Source: Tyto alba (lineage: Eukaryota; Chordata; Aves; Strigiformes; Tytonidae). Taken from it: 64,000 nucleotides of DNA. The stretch's first letter is position 1. Every line of letters starts with the position of its first letter. Below are positions 1 to 14,840 of the stretch, one piece after another. Location of the stretch: contig NW_024881313.1 of NCBI RefSeq assembly GCF_018691265.1, forward strand, positions 15,865,518-15,929,517, given 5' to 3'. The notes below the pieces were generated by a model. That model was not told where the DNA came from. It was given only the letters and a program-made list of their open reading frames with translations, and searched no databases. A program made the position numbers and the translations under genes.

Positions 1-506
1 TTCTTATTTTGGCCACTTAAATAAATGTGGAAATGTCCTCCCTGGTGCCATGTTTGCTCAGCTGTCCCTGTCCTGTTTTATATGGGTCACAGGGATCACT
101 CTTGTAACAAGCACAGTTCTCCTGCGGTCCCCAACCACAGATAGGAATTCCTTCAGCTTCTCTGGATTCCATCAGAGTCACACATGATGCCCTGAAGCTG
201 TTATTTGTGGCTCCAGAGCCACAGACTCAGTATTATTTTGTGGGGTGGGAGCCAATGTTTCCTCTTAAGAAACAAGTACCTTTAAACTAGATGTGAAGTT
301 CACTAAAATCCATTTTCCCCGTGTCTTGGGACCATTAGGTCATCAATATCAATCAAGCATGAAGAAGTAGAGGGAAAAAAGCAGCCGATGAAATCCATCC
401 TGAATCCTTGATTCACAGAAGTAAGATGTACTTTTGTAAGTCCTGGAAGGAAACAAGAGCAAAGACTTCCTTTTCATTCATTTATTTTCATGAACAAATG
501 CTACAG
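1..506. other. Upstream intergenic DNA, no gene seen
   Basis: AT-rich sequence with no open frame of note, no recognisable RNA gene and no repeat I can name. It precedes the CR1 3' end fragment. Confidence 0.6.
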
Positions 507-654
507 GTTGCCTGGAGAGGCTGTGGAGTTTCCATCCTTGAAGATAATCACAAGCCTGGGCAACTAGCTCTAGGTGACCTTGCTTGAGCAGAGGGGTTAG
601 AACAGACGACCTTCAAAGGTACCTTCCAACTTCAACCATTCTGTGATTCTGTGA
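507..654 (+). mobile_element. CR1 LINE 3'-end fragment
   Basis: This stretch matches the 3' untranslated end typical of avian CR1 elements. It begins at a GGTTGCCTGGAGAGGCTGTGG-like motif, passes through a segment resembling 'ggtgaccttgcttgagcag', and ends in the diagnostic tandem octamer ATTCTGTGATTCTGTGAT. The copy is severely 5'-truncated to about 150 bp, as most CR1 copies are, and is diverged. CR1 does not usually leave clear target-site duplications and none is visible. It is strong evidence that the host is a bird or another sauropsid. Confidence 0.88.
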
Positions 655-3600
655 TCATAACAAGAACCAACTTCAGTTTGTAGACATAATTTAAGTTTCA
701 TTGAAATTGAAAGGTAATTATTGTTTTTCTCAATTTATGTTGGTTTGTGGGTTTTACCATCTTGAAAAATATGTTCAGCCTTCTCTTGCTTTTTGTTTAG
801 TTTTAGCTTCTCTGCTTCTTAGTTTCCTTAGATATCACGTCTCAAAATGCCACAAGAATGATTCTCTGATGGTACTTCTGACCCAACTGAAAATATAGAA
901 CATCTAGAAATCTCTTATTTTTTCTACATTGCAAGGAGATTTCTAGATAAAAGGGGCTGAAAAGGAGTCTGGCCCAACTATATAGCAAGACTCAACTGGA
1001 AAATAGCTTATTTCCCAAACTGATCACAAAATGTGATACCAGCTTCAATGGTAATTCAAATGCTCAAAGAAACTGACCTCATGGTTCAATACAAAATTTT
1101 CATGTTTCCTAAGCTATGTGTTTTAAGTTACTACAATATTTTGCAATATCATCAAATTTTGCAAGACTGTCTCTCATCACAAACCTTTAAGATTCACTGA
1201 AAAAAGCCTGACTGAAGGAATCACTTTTATGAAAGTCTGGTTTCTACACTACTGACAAAAGGCTTGAACTGTGGCATCCTGTGGTTTATTTAAAGGCTCT
1301 ACTTAGTTATATAAAGCCTGTTCCAATCAAATATATGAACAAAACCCCAAATTATGCTAAACCTAAATGACATAGGTTATTGTAATTCACACTTTTTTTT
1401 TTATGGAAATAGGTACAAATCAAAAGAGGTTCCCTTCTTACATTAAATGGAGACAACTTTTGAGTTGTACTCATTCCAACCCTAACTGTAGTCAGTGGAC
1501 TGGCCTAAAATGTAGTCAGTACAGATTTTTGCCCATAGAGTGTGAGTATTCATCTGCCCTTTTTGGCACACTTTGAGGCAAAATATTTTTTCCTGTTTTC
1601 TAACATTTATCTCCTACCCCTGGATAAAATGAACAAACTCAAAAAGAACAGAGGGTCCTGGCATCCATTTCAAAAGGTAGTTAGTGAAACTAGTAGCTAA
1701 AAGCAAGCCTTTGATATGAAACAAACCATGCTGATTTAAAAGAATGTTTAATATAATAGTGTATTTCCTGTAATTCATAATCCTTACTTCCTTGAGTCTA
1801 AAGTATTCCTTTACCCTTCATAATTCTCATTCTCCCTTCTGGGGGTCATGAAAGAAGATACCTTGTATCATTTTTTCCCTTTAATTAAAATCAGAAACAG
1901 GCCAGAATTGGGAGATGCCTGAAAGGGTAAGGGAACAGAACACTATGGAAGTCTTTGGGCACGGGATCCCAGAAGTTACTCTGAATAACACATTTTTAGG
2001 CATTTAAAAAATTCTACTTGTTTTTCAGAGTTATGATCATGCATTATTTTTTCAGGCTGTGTATTGTCAGCTCTGAAAGATTTTCAGGCTGAAGCCATTA
2101 GTAACATTTTGTTTGCATTGGGATAGCGATAAGTCTTAATTTTTTTTTTTTTTTAAATACCCAGTGTTCCAATTTACCCTTAAAGCTCTTAAGCACAGTC
2201 TTATTACTGATACCTCAGGTATCAGGGGCTTAGGGTCCAGCATTTGACGATAAGGTTCCAAAGCTGAACTGCTCAGGTTGGTTGCCCAAAATGGACTAGC
2301 TTTTTTTCACCACCACCCCGTCTTCCAACTTGGAGGGCACAGGGCATTCATGGTGCTTTTGGTTAGGTGCAATTCCCTTAAGGAAAGGCACATTCCCCTA
2401 CGCCAAAGAGGGCATTCATCTCATCTACATTTGGTGATCTAAAAGCTAGGTGTTAAGTTTAGAAAGAGATACTCACAGCATGAATCATCTTGCCGTAAAA
2501 TAAGTAAAGAGCAGTAGTATGAATAATTCTCTGGAAGTGCCTAGCCTCTAGTCATTATGGAGGGCAACTAGCTAGTTTGTTTAGAGTATCTGCCTAAATT
2601 TTAGATAGCTAGAGTTCAGGAAGATGGACCTCTCCATAGTATCTGACATAACATGTCTTTCAGAATAGCTGTGAAAGCAAACAACTCCAATCAGACAGTA
2701 ATCTGCTATAGGAATGACATTTTGAAGGTGTTTCTGCCTGATGAAAATGGTCTTTGCTAGCGTGGCAAGGATCACCCACTCCTGAGTGTGGAGCTGACAC
2801 ATTAGCAGAACCACAGCAAATTCCATGTTAACTTGTGTATCTGCTGTGCTAGAATACATCTTAGAGATCTATTCTTACTCCTTTACAGATTGAAATGCTT
2901 ATTTATTTAATAATAATATTTATTTATTTTACATTTTCAATCCAGGGACCTTAAAACACAAATGGTGAAACTGAGGTTTAAGGAAGATGAGTTCACATTT
3001 TTCCTCCATTTCAGTTACTTTAATGAACTTCTGAAGCCTATTTCAATAATTAGGACTACCATATATTTCTGAGGCAACAGGAAAGGTCTAGCCTTTCGCT
3101 TCAGTGGACTTCAACAGACCTGTTTACCTTGTTGGATCCTGGCTATCCAGATCCGTTTTTTTCCTCATATGTTTACCCATGTATTCAGCTTTTGCAGTTA
3201 CAGGCTTTTAAATATTATGATAAAGATCTCCAGTCGTATTGTTTCCAATTGAAAGACAGATAGTAATTTGCTCAACTTCTATATTCCAAATGCCTAAACT
3301 GGTATGGATATGCTGCAGGAGTCTTTTGCTGCCAAGTAAAATGCTGAATTCACAATAACCTTGTTCATTTACTTTAAAATTATAATTCTACAGATTCATT
3401 GCAGTGGGTAAACTTATCCACAACTCACATAAACTCCATCTTTTTCAAGAACAATGTATATTTTCCTTTCTGCTGAAGGACTGAACTAAATAAAGATCCA
3501 TTTCCAAATGTTCAAAGTCCAGTGCATGGGAAGACAAAGGCACTTCACATCAGTAATTTTTGTTGATCTTTTAGTATTATGATGGACATTCAGAATAACC

Positions 3601-4273
3601 AGTTTGTAGTTTCATTTTAAGTCTGTACATTGGTTATTACCCTGCAGCAAAAGGCATGCTTAATCTGATGTGTGCGGCACTGACAGCTTGTTTTGATGAG
3701 TCAAATTTCTTGTTGTGTAGCTGATAAGCAACAACCACAGTTACTGGTTCCATTCCTATGTTTTTTCTGTGCTGAATCATGAAGAGTTGCTATAACATTA
3801 CTAAACAGTAAGTCTGTTGCAGCACTCTTAAATTTTCACCTTTCTTATTTGTTCTTTTGGATGATGAGCACCAAAAATCTTGTTGACAGATAAGTGAAAT
3901 TAGCCTGTAATCTTTACCCTCATATCTCTGTCTTTTGGTGCATGAGTGAGTCCCCAACCCATTATGGAGATATAAAACATGACTTTGGAAACAGGAGCTT
4001 CAAGTTAGACATAAATAATATACCTGTTTTTTAAAATCTTTAGAGTCCTTGAAAGATTCTGAGTTCCCAGCAGCTCCACTGGAAGCTCATGCAAGCTCTT
4101 GGATAGACTTTTGAAAACCAGACATCTCACATGCTTTTCTCTCTTGAACCTTAAATATTTTTTTTAGAGAAGCTGTCATATCACGTATAAAACAGCTGTC
4201 ACTTTTGATGCATCCCATTGTCTGTAGATTTCCAGCCAGCTCTTCACCTTCTTCCCTTATTATGGTGGTTTCT

Positions 4274-4277
<4 letters not shown>

Positions 4278-4306
<29 letters not shown>
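4278..4306. repeat. Poly(A) run, 29 nt
   Basis: Uninterrupted run of 29 A. Nothing recognisable as a retrocopy lies immediately upstream on the + strand, so I treat it as a homopolymer rather than a retrogene tail. Confidence 0.85.
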
Positions 4307-4312
<6 letters not shown>

Positions 4313-4815
4313 CATTTTAAACATTGTAACTATGAATGCAAATAGTCCTATTAAAGACCCATTCAGTCCTAAAAGGTGCTGAACCTCTTTTAGTGGTGCA
4401 AGAGCACTGAACTTTCTTTGCCTTCAGTGAACGGGAGTTCAGCTCCTCCTTGCAGTCTGAGACTCCCCTGAGCACAATTTTGTGGCAAGCTGAATCCAAA
4501 CTCTTCAAGAATGATTCCTTTTACTCTAGTACAGCATTGCTGGGCCCTGTATAAAGTGAAAGAGTCTTCAACTTACACAAGTACAATTTCCCTTTCTATC
4601 CATCACTCAGAAAGCAGCTTTACATTATACTGTAGTTTCTGATGTTTATGGATAATTTGTGTTCGGACGATGAGAACATACTTTGTGTCCTGGAAAGCAT
4701 GTATATATTCTAGACAAATATTAAAACAGCAGCAAGAGATCACTAAGACAGTAAGAGAGGAGGGCATGGCTATATCAGTAAATACTTCTATTCAACAAGC
4801 CTGATATACAGTAAA

Positions 4816-5110
4816 GTGGCAAAATGGTGGGGGGCAAGTGGAGGACGGGTCCAGCAAAATGTCTGTGACCTCACTGCCTGCTTTGCCTACACCAGAAGAT
4901 GGAGACAGCCGCTGCCAGGAAGGGGGTGCGATGGAGCTGCTGGTAGCCTTCCTGGGCAAGCTGGCTCCCAGCGCTGCAGGTCTCCAGTGCCTCTGTCTCT
5001 CCCTCCCCTTCCCTCCCGCAGTGGCAGCTGGATCCAGCTCAGCGCTGCAGATCCTGTCCTAGCTTGCCCCTTAGTCCTGCCACTCCCCTCCCTGTGGCAG
5101 GAACAGCCCA
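4816..5110. other. GC-richer patch of unknown nature
   Basis: About 300 bp clearly richer in G and C than the surrounding DNA, with open frames in several frames on both strands. No protein family is recognisable. It could be an unannotated exon of an upstream transcript, an old repeat, or simple composition drift; the sequence does not decide. Confidence 0.35.
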
Positions 5111-7178
5111 CTCATGGATTAAGGTGGCAAAATTCAGTTTTTTCTCCATTGTCTCTGCCTTACACTAGTCTTTTTGTCTCCATTTTCCTATCCATAAGTT
5201 TCATTCAGTGTCTTTACTGAGTTTAGCAGCTCTGCAGTGCGTCACAGTGTCTTTACAGAGTACATTGAGATTAGGTATGAATGGTCATTGCCTGGCCCTC
5301 AAAACTCACTGCATCTCTCTCTACCTAAAACCCCAAATCTAACAGTTTTCAGGTGTCTCCCAGTTTTCCTTAATTCAGGGGTCTGTCTCAATTTTTTAAT
5401 TAACAGCACTGGAGGGGAACACTGATCTTCTACTGCTTTTTCAACTGAAGTATGGCCAAGAGAAGAGGTCAGGGGATGGATTCTTTCGTGATGGAAAGCA
5501 TGGTAAGAAAAACATCTGTCATGGGATTCCAAACCTTTACAGTGTTTTTAGGACAGCAAAGAAAATGATTCACATTTTCCTAAGGAGACTGAAGCTGATA
5601 GAAGAAACCTTGACAGAAGCAATATTTTTTTGTGGTGCCATATGACCTTTTCTTTTTTTTTTACTTTAGGCATGGTTTCAAAAGAAAGGGCTGTTCTATG
5701 CAGCATGTTTGTATTTTAGCCACCACATGTTTATGCAATAAAAAAGTGAAAATTGCAATAAAATTCTTATCTTCCAATAAAGTACTTGGGATAATTAGTC
5801 TCTGATAAACAGTGGTTTAAGTACAGGGAAGTACTCTAACTATACAATAAATATAAGAACACCTTTGGTTTTTAACTGCAACAATCTGGTTTTCTCTGAA
5901 TGGCAGGTGTTACGGCAAAGCTGTTGTAACCGTTAAGAGCTTTCAAGGACTGTGGAAACAATATGTAGTCGTATACTTGGAAAGGAACCAGTCTAAGTTC
6001 TGCCTTCAGATAGACTTATGAGAAGCCTATTGTTCTTCATAGATTTTTAAAATTACTGTCTTAATGACTTCTGTACTGCTTTACTATTGGACATTTCTGG
6101 AAATAGGTGTATCCCTAAATGTAGAAACCTGAATTACTGCATTTGGTGTATTTCAATTTAGGTAGTAGGAGAGTGGGAGTTTTTGGGACTGTGATTATAA
6201 ATTTGGACATTCAAATTCCTTGCAAGTTACATTTTGATGCATTAGTCTTTCCTGGAATCCAGCCACATAAGAATAAACTGAAACATTCAGTCATAGAATT
6301 AGTATGGAGAGGTTGACTTCTGAACTATGCCAAAGAGTAGATCTGGTCGATGTTTCCAGTTGTGACATAAAAGCAGATCAGGGCAGTTTAATCAGTGAAG
6401 CAGAGAGACTTGGAAATATCTCAGTAAGAGCTGCTCTTATGCCAGTAATGGACAGGCTGGATGAAGCAGGCTGTATACACCTATCTCCTTTATTGGTTTC
6501 TGGATTTGCTTCTGGTTTGTTTTTTCTCTAAGTACTTAGAAAATATGTGCAGTAAATTTTGACATGGCAAAGCTTTTAGGAAATAAAAAAATAATAAAAT
6601 AGCTATGTTAGTCGGGTGTTAGAAATCTCAGAAGTACGTCTAAACCGATCTACACTGAGGAACCCCAGTAAGTCACTGGGTTCTGTCTCTTTGTCCTGGT
6701 GGGATGGTGCCCCAGGTCTTGTCCAGCCCAGAAATCTGGGTTTACTTTCTGTAGAAAGTGGGGCATGGAGAATGGAGAAAGGAGGAGGAAGAGGGAGTTG
6801 TACACACCCTGGTCTTGCCTTGACATGGAGTACTGCAGCACTCCCAGGTCTCTCAGCTTAGAAGGAGCCCAAGTATGTGGCACAATTTTGTCCATTACTT
6901 TGTCATTTATTAAATCTGATTTAAATATATTTGCATTATCACAAAATATGCAATTATACAGTTTAACCCTCAGGTAATATTTTGCCTTTTAATGTCATCT
7001 CTTTTTAATACCTCGTGAGGTTTTGTCAGGGATGTTAGATCTTGTTCAGAGAAAAATATGTGAGCTGTGTGTGTACACACATGTGCATCTATGTACACCC
7101 ATGCTTGAAAGGTGATGCAATTTCCCATTAATGTTTGGGATATTCTTAGCCAGGAAGAGATAAATAATGATTTTACTT

Positions 7179-7201
7179 CACTGTCATAAATAATGACAGT
7201 G
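7179..7201. repeat. Perfect 9-bp inverted repeat, 5-nt loop
   Basis: CACTGTCAT and ATGACAGTG flank the loop AAATA. Short hairpins of this size are expected by chance in a window this long; listed for completeness. Confidence 0.8.
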
Positions 7202-7517
7202 GTCCCTTGTGTAGGACCCTTCTCAATCTTCACCCTGTGAAACAGGGATAAGGGAATTGTGTTAGCAATGGATGGGCTGGTACACATACTGTTTCTTATT
7301 TGCTCAGCTTTATGTACTAATAGCAGAGGTAAGTCTAGGAACTTGAGCCTTGGGGTTTTAATCCCTAGTTCTAGGTATCAGACAATTTCCTTGGAAAAAG
7401 TAGGAGTAGAGCAGGGAACCTGTAGTACTACGCTTAAACTCATCTCCTGGGTATACTTTATTAACCACAGTCAGACACTGCACTAGAGAGATCTTTGCTC
7501 TGACACAGTGTAGCTGG

Positions 7518-7544
7518 GTTTTGTTTTGTTTTGTTTTGTTTTTT
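7518..7544 (+). repeat. (GTTTT)5 microsatellite
   Basis: Five perfect GTTTT units followed by extra T. Simple sequence repeat. Confidence 0.9.
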
Positions 7545-9094
7545 ACAGATTGGCTGTTGCCATTATCTGTTACCTGAAATCCCATGCTTACCTCTTCTGC
7601 TTGCTATAGAAATCAGAAATGTGACATCCTGACATCAATATTAGCTTTTGATAACTGGTGCACATTGTTTGCACCAGTCTTGAAAACAAAAAAACTAGTT
7701 TTCTAAAGCAGTTTAAGGAGAGTATCTCTTGATGAAGGCCAGACTGCATACTCGGAACTGACCCTCCTATAACAGTGGTCATACAAATAGGGAATATTGG
7801 CAGGCATCCATTGTACATATACTGCATAATTATATATATTTGATAGAAGCTTTCTGGTATGTGTGGATAATAAGCAGCTCATGTATTTATGAATCTGGAA
7901 TGTTCCTAAAATGAGTTAGTGCATGCTCAACATTAGTTTCCCAAGTCTTTTTCATACTGTAGTATTACATTACATTTACTAAACAGTTTACACTGTATTG
8001 CAGCCTTAAGGGATACATTATTCCTGTGGACAAGCAAGGGCATTTATGCAAGTAACATTGATTGCTTTTAACAGAAGTTATGCATGTAAGTCTGTGTGCA
8101 ATGAGATCACACTACAGACTACAGAGTACTGGCAGAAGTGCTTTTATCCTGAACACACACCTGCCCACTATTTGCAAAGTCTAATTTTCCTTTAAAACAG
8201 TGGACAGCAACATTTTATAGCCACTGTTATCTACATGACTTCATCATACATAGCATTTTGTGCCTGCTGTAGAAATATTGAGGTCTACACAAATGTGCCG
8301 TATAATAAAATCAGTAACAGTGACAATTTGGATTCAATAGCACTGTATTTCTAAACCTATGTCATGGGCACCGTTAAAGAATTGGTTACGAGGAGTCATC
8401 AGTCACTAACTATGGCACTTTGGTGAGATGAAGAACCTGCAGCACCCTCCACAGCACTTGAAAAGGCAGCTATTCCTTCAACATTTCATAGGTACAACTT
8501 CACAGAGATAAGAATAGTATAGTCAGTTTTGTAGGCAGTATAATGTATAAAGTATATAAATATATAGCTTTATCTAATGAAGTTTCTAATTTAAAGTGCA
8601 TGGGTATTTTAGAAGATATGACAGGTAAATACAATGACATCACCTATCTACATTTGCATCATTGTGCTTCTCATATATGACAGTCTACACATAAGTGGCA
8701 ATACTGGATGCCAAATACAGGTAAATTATACTGACTGGTATAATTTATTGTAATTTCTACCAATTTTGGTTTCTCTGAAAGTTTTGCCTTCTTTCTTATC
8801 CCAGCATTATAATCCATGGAATTATGTAAAGCAGACCAAGTCTTCCCCTTTCCAAATCATTGTTATGTATTTACCAGCTAACTGGGAACAAACAAAAGTT
8901 GGTGCACTGATGTGACACTGTAGGCAGGGTGATCAGTATTAAACACTTGCTACTAAATGCTGGAGAGTGGTTAGCTACAGGGTTTCCATGTTCCCAGAAT
9001 ATATAAAATTACTTTCTTATCCAAAATGTTATGCATTGTGACAGCTGTTGTTGATGCTTATTACTGTCTTTGTACTCGGGAATGGTATGTAATC

Positions 9095-9240
9095 AGAAAT
9101 GCATACAGCTAGACACGAGATGATCTCAGAATGACCTAGTCCATCCCAGTTCTCTGGAGCAGGATTAAATCATTTCCAAAAGATGTTTGCCTCTTGTGAT
9201 TGCCTGACCCTGTGCTAGAATACTTGTACTTAACCATAGG
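9095..9240 (-). mobile_element. Possible ancient CR1-like 3' fragment
   Basis: The order 'gagatgatctcagaatgacctagtcca', then a segment resembling 'cagcaggatt', then 'aaaagatgtttgcct' and 'tgtgctagaatacttg' resembles the reverse complement of old, heavily diverged CR1-type 3' ends found across birds, turtles and crocodilians. Divergence is high and no octamer tail is preserved, so the call is tentative. An alternative is unrelated unique sequence with coincidental similarity. Confidence 0.35.
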
Positions 9241-12200
9241 CTTGTCTTTACAAAGTGTTTTTTAATGCCAAACATAGATCCGTGCTGTAAATTAAGCCAA
9301 TTGTTTCTTGATATAGATCAATAAACAGCACAGATCTGCTAGACCCATATAAATCAATCGATGATACAATGTAACTCTCAGTTATTTGTACATAATAAAA
9401 CACAGCTTCCTATTGCAGCAACTGCTGAATGGCAGGTATTCCTTATCCCCTCCATCACTTGACTGATATGACATGATGCTTCTTTGGTGCTTTAGTGCAA
9501 CAGCTTCTTATCAGCTCCCAGCAGTTTTACACAATTCATTTTTTTCATTTTTTCTGCAGTCAAATGCTACATAATTTCAACTTAATTTTCATTACTTTTT
9601 TTTTTCTTTTTTTTTTTTTTTCTACTGACTGACACCAGAGATTGTATGCAGTCCTATTTCTGTTTGATTTATTGACTAAATGTTCATTAGCTGATAGTGA
9701 TATCATACTTTGAGCATGTTCCTATCTCATATACCAGGTTTTCTAGCATGCTGTGACAAACATGACTGCATTTTTCATTAAGCAGGAACAAATACTCCAT
9801 TTCTCTCCAAAATGTGGCTACACAGATGGCATGCTGGGGTTCTGGGTGAGCTGTCAATTTCCAGATCAAATTTACTTAATTCCCAAGTGTAACACAAAAA
9901 GGGCTTATTGGCCACCCACCAGATAAATTCTGTGTGGGCTCTGGGATAAGGTAGGTTCTTCCTGCATGACAGAAGGAAACCCACAACTGGAACATGTTTA
10001 AGAACTTGGTCCATGCATTATCTACATTCGAAGTGTGCTCCCTTTCTGTGAAACACTAACAGAAGAAAAATTTATAAAATCTTGTATTAGTCCCTGCTAC
10101 CAACAGATAAGACTATGTTTACTCAGGGCCAGATCAGCTGAGTAAAATCCTATTTTCTGTGTCCAATTTTCCTGATCACAACTACACTAAAGTAAGTCAT
10201 ATTGTGAGTCATTTTTTAAGACCTGAATGACACAAAAAGTTTAGGATTATGGTGTACAAATCAAAGAGGGTTTTATTTGAAAGTTTCCATGGACAACATC
10301 AGTTTTCACAACTAAATATCTGTCTCTGCTTCTCTCGTACACTGAATGGAAAACAGAGATTAAGAATAAGCATTCTACAAAAGGCATGAAGAAGAAAAGA
10401 TATAGCCATGCACTGAATATATTTGCACAGATGTAAATGCACTTATCTGAAGCAGAAGTAAAAGCCACTAAAACAAATAAAGAGAGCAGAAGCGAAGAGA
10501 GAAGATCTTACCCATGCCAAATATTGCTATAAAGAAGTGTAGAATATAATGCCCATGAGCAATGACTGCAAATTAGAGAAAACACTTGGAAGAAAATAAA
10601 ACACGGGTCCCTTCTCTACTGTCTCACTCAATTGTAGGCTATTGCCAACTTCAGGGTGGCCGATATTTCTGCCCTTATGAGCCCCATTCCAAAAAAAAAA
10701 ATCTTAATCTTGAGGCCAAGACAGATACCCCTCGGCTCAGCACTCTGAGCTGAAAGGAAGAGTGCCAGCAAGAGACCACAGATGGGAGATGGCACTGGCT
10801 CCACGGCAGTCCCACCTCGTGCTGCATGCCATGGGGTCCCTGAATGAGCTGGCAGTGCCCATCTCAGCTGACCCCGCCGCTTGCCTCCCCACTGTCACTC
10901 CTGCTAGGGATTGGATTACCTAACAGTTTCCACAGCAGCACAGTCCGGCTGCCAGTCCCGTGGTGTAAAACATGCCACCGGGACCCCTGCACCTTGGACA
11001 CTCTCTGCAGTGTGCATGCCACGGTTTATCTGCCCCTGTGCTAGATGATAGGATCAGGGCTCCATAAATCTCCATCTTCTTCTTCTATTTTTCCCCTACT
11101 TATCTGCAGTGTGATTTTCAGCAAATCTTTCCCCTTCTCTATCCTTCCATTTCCCTGGCTCTAACTGCAAGCAAGCTGGTGCAAAGGCTGCCTTTCAGTA
11201 CGACGCTGCATAGTGTGGAGTGCAAGAGGGGACCCAGTTTGTAGCTAAAGCTTGAGGGAACGATGTAAATACCAATAGTGAGCTGTTTTCTTGACATTAT
11301 GTATACATTTTGCCCTTGATCTTCCATTGCATAATAATCCCCAGAAGTCAACTTTCTGAAGAAAGCCAATAAAGTTTGCTGGCTCTTGCCTTAAGAGCTG
11401 GATAAGAACGTACGGCTGGTGGATTCGCTCAGGTGTGTTCCCTGAAGTATTCAGAGACTATTGGAGCAGACAGGCTTGGGTTAGTTGTAGGCATGCTTTC
11501 CACGTGGCATGTTTCTTGGCCACTCCTGCGACTGGCAATTACTAAAGCATACACAAACAAATATGGGGAAATATGCGTATGCTTAAATGCTTAACATTAT
11601 GTTATGGTTCTTTGTACTGAGAAACAATAGCCCCACAGTGTACTTTATTACTGTAATAACGGAAAGATACAATTTGCAAAGCATAAAATTATCTGCTATA
11701 AACAAAGGCTCTGATTGAAAGAAAAATAAACTAAACAATCATACTGTAATTGGCTTAGATGCCTTAATCACTGCCAATTATGCAGTGGCTGCATACATTT
11801 TACATGCATTAGACAGTATTTTCTCTCACTTGAATTAGTTAAAACACTATGTGAATGTTAATGAATTATTTCTCTATAAATATGATTTAGTCTTTTTTCA
11901 TGTTCTGGTTCAACTAAGAAGGTACATATGGAAAATATTTCAATATTTCACATTGGAATTAATTCTTAATGTTCAGTTATATCACATTTCTCATTTTGCC
12001 TATGCTTCATTAAAAGTAGCTTTGAAATATTTACTGTATATTTATAATCTATTTTCACACACATATAACACAGCTAATGATAGGTGAAAATAATTATTTC
12101 CCAAGTTCAGTATGAAGTGTCATATCTGAAATACCTTTTCAGGAATAATTTTCTACACAATATAAATACTAATTGTTTTGTTTATAAAACTTCTTTTGGC

Positions 12201-14340
12201 TTGCTAAAGGGAACTTCTAAAAAGCCATAATTTAAGCTACCATTTTAAAACAAATTCTGGCTACTGCAGGTTCTAAATATTCATATTCACAATTTTTGAC
12301 TGATGTCTCTCTGCTACAACAATAATTGTCTCTCATCAGTTCAGGTGTTTTCTTGAGGATAAATGCCTGGAAAAATTGGTTACAAATCATACTAACTGAG
12401 ACTGAAGATGTGAGTTAACAAACAAAACCCGGCAATAACAACATAATCAAAGCAAATTATTTTCCAAAAGCTTTATAAAAATCTGCACTTTGAAAAGGAA
12501 GTTTCATGCTGTTTTGTAGAAGATTTCTTGTAAGATCAAACTGGGAATCCCCAGCAGAGCCTCAGCTGTTCCTGAAACACAGATAAACTACACAAAGCAA
12601 AACAATACATTGTGTCTCATCCTTTCTGAAAGTCTTAGTCTATTCGTCACACTTCTGGGTATTGCCCACCACTACCAGCTTATTTTAATCAACTGCTTTA
12701 TACTCATTCTGGTAATTGCTTGTTATCCATTTCCACACCACTGGCTTATTCATTATTTCCAGCAAAACATTACAAACCTCATTTCATGAAAATTATTTCT
12801 ATACAGCATATAATATAAGTTCTTTTTAGTTTTAATGGAGTTTGATTTCAATTTAATTCCAATTCATATAATACATTAGAATGTTCTTTTAAAAATTCAT
12901 TTTAGTAGAAGTTGTTTCTTTTTTTTTTGCTGTGATTTTTCAAAAAACCTAGAATTAAATATACTGGAATTGAAAAATATTGAAAAACATATTTTCACAA
13001 AGAAAAAGTTGATGGAAAATTAGAAAACAGTGATGTAGAAATAAATTTATTTTCTTCCTCTTTCGATACAGGTTTCCAAATTTTTGTTTTTCCAGAACAA
13101 AAATACTTCAGAATTAAGTTTAGAATTAGCAAGAAATGGTATGTAGGATTAATTTCATAACAATATTTAATGAGCTTCTTAAAAGATTAATTTCTGAAAA
13201 TATCTGGAAATTTCTAAAAATTACTATGTTTTCAATTATAAAAGAAATAAGGGATTTATCAATTTCTCTGTGGGGAAACCTCTGGTGTTGATAAAAAATA
13301 AGTGTATACTTAGCTATTCTAAATCAGAAATGTTAAAAGTAGAATGCTACTTTCATGAAAACAAAAGAATAAAGATTTTTAAAGGTTGTTATGAAAAGAA
13401 AAAATATTTCAAGTGTATTTTTTGATGATTTATAACTATCCTAAAATATATATTATTTGAAACATGTTTTAGACTTTGAACTTTAAAACAATGTAGTAGG
13501 TTTTTTATTCTCAAGGAATTCTGTCAATTCAGGTAAATAACTGCAGGCTCTACAACAAATTATTTGTAATATCATCCATTTTAGCTGATGTTTATATTTA
13601 ATCATGTTTGGAAATTTTTTCCTGAAATCACTTAACTTGTATATAAAGAAAATTGAGAAAATTGGTTTAGGTCATTTTAGAGGTTTGTGTATCTTCTTTG
13701 AACTCTAGGAGATAAAGTAGTTCGATTACCTGACCTTCAGGTGGAGAGTAAGAAAAAAAAGAATCACATAATTTTTTAAAAAAAAGTCCCACCAAAAAAT
13801 CTGAGGATCATATAAAGCCACATTAACTATGTGGCACTTTTATGTTTTAAATTTATTCAATATGATAGCGTGAGCATTATAATCTCCCATGGCAATCTCT
13901 ACTGACATCACCACGCGAAGGCAGATAAAACACCTCTAAAGGACAGAACCTTTACATGTGCTCCTCAAAAGACTGGGAGAATATGGGACGAAAGGGCGAG
14001 TTTGTGCTGAACACTGTTTATTAGGAGAACGATAAATCAGCACATTTGAGCACAGAGGTAAATGCCAGGGGACTCAGAAATCTCCTTTCCACATTCACCC
14101 TGAACATGAAGCTGCACATTTACCTGCCCAAAGGACCCGGTGCCCCTCAGACCCCCCTCGGGAGCAAAGCCCGACTGGAATTTAGAGATCCAGAGATCTT
14201 CACAGGGAGACACCAACCAAGACTTCAATTCTCCTTCCCCAAAAGTGAAGTCTTTTGCATGTAAAATGAGACAGCTTATGCCCCTGGAACCTGAGGAGGG
14301 TTTTCTGTACAAAGCTTGTTACAGCTGACTAAATATTAGG
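9241..14340. other. Upstream intergenic DNA, no gene seen
   Basis: Very AT-rich, especially 11.7-13.9 kb. A GC-richer patch at about 10720-11045 has short open frames that resemble nothing known. At about 11740-11880 several homeodomain-type cores (TAATTGG, TTAATCA, CAATTATG) cluster, but nothing can be called a defined element from sequence alone. Confidence 0.5.
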
Positions 14341-14342
14341 TT

Positions 14343-14840
<498 letters not shown>

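Larger units (their letters stand above)
655..9089. other. Upstream intergenic DNA, no gene seen
   Basis: AT-rich non-coding DNA. Open frames here are short (up to 134 codons, in the GC-richer patch at 4816-5110) and none resembles a known protein. It holds a 29-A run (4278-4306), a (GTTTT)5 tract (7518-7544), a perfect 9-bp inverted repeat with a 5-nt loop (7179-7201) and a GC-richer patch (4816-5110), but no supported gene or RNA. Confidence 0.55.

Noticed and set aside
4278..4306. Poly(A) tail of a processed retrogene
   Set aside because: No open frame or mRNA-like sequence, and no AATAAA at the expected distance, precedes it on the same strand.
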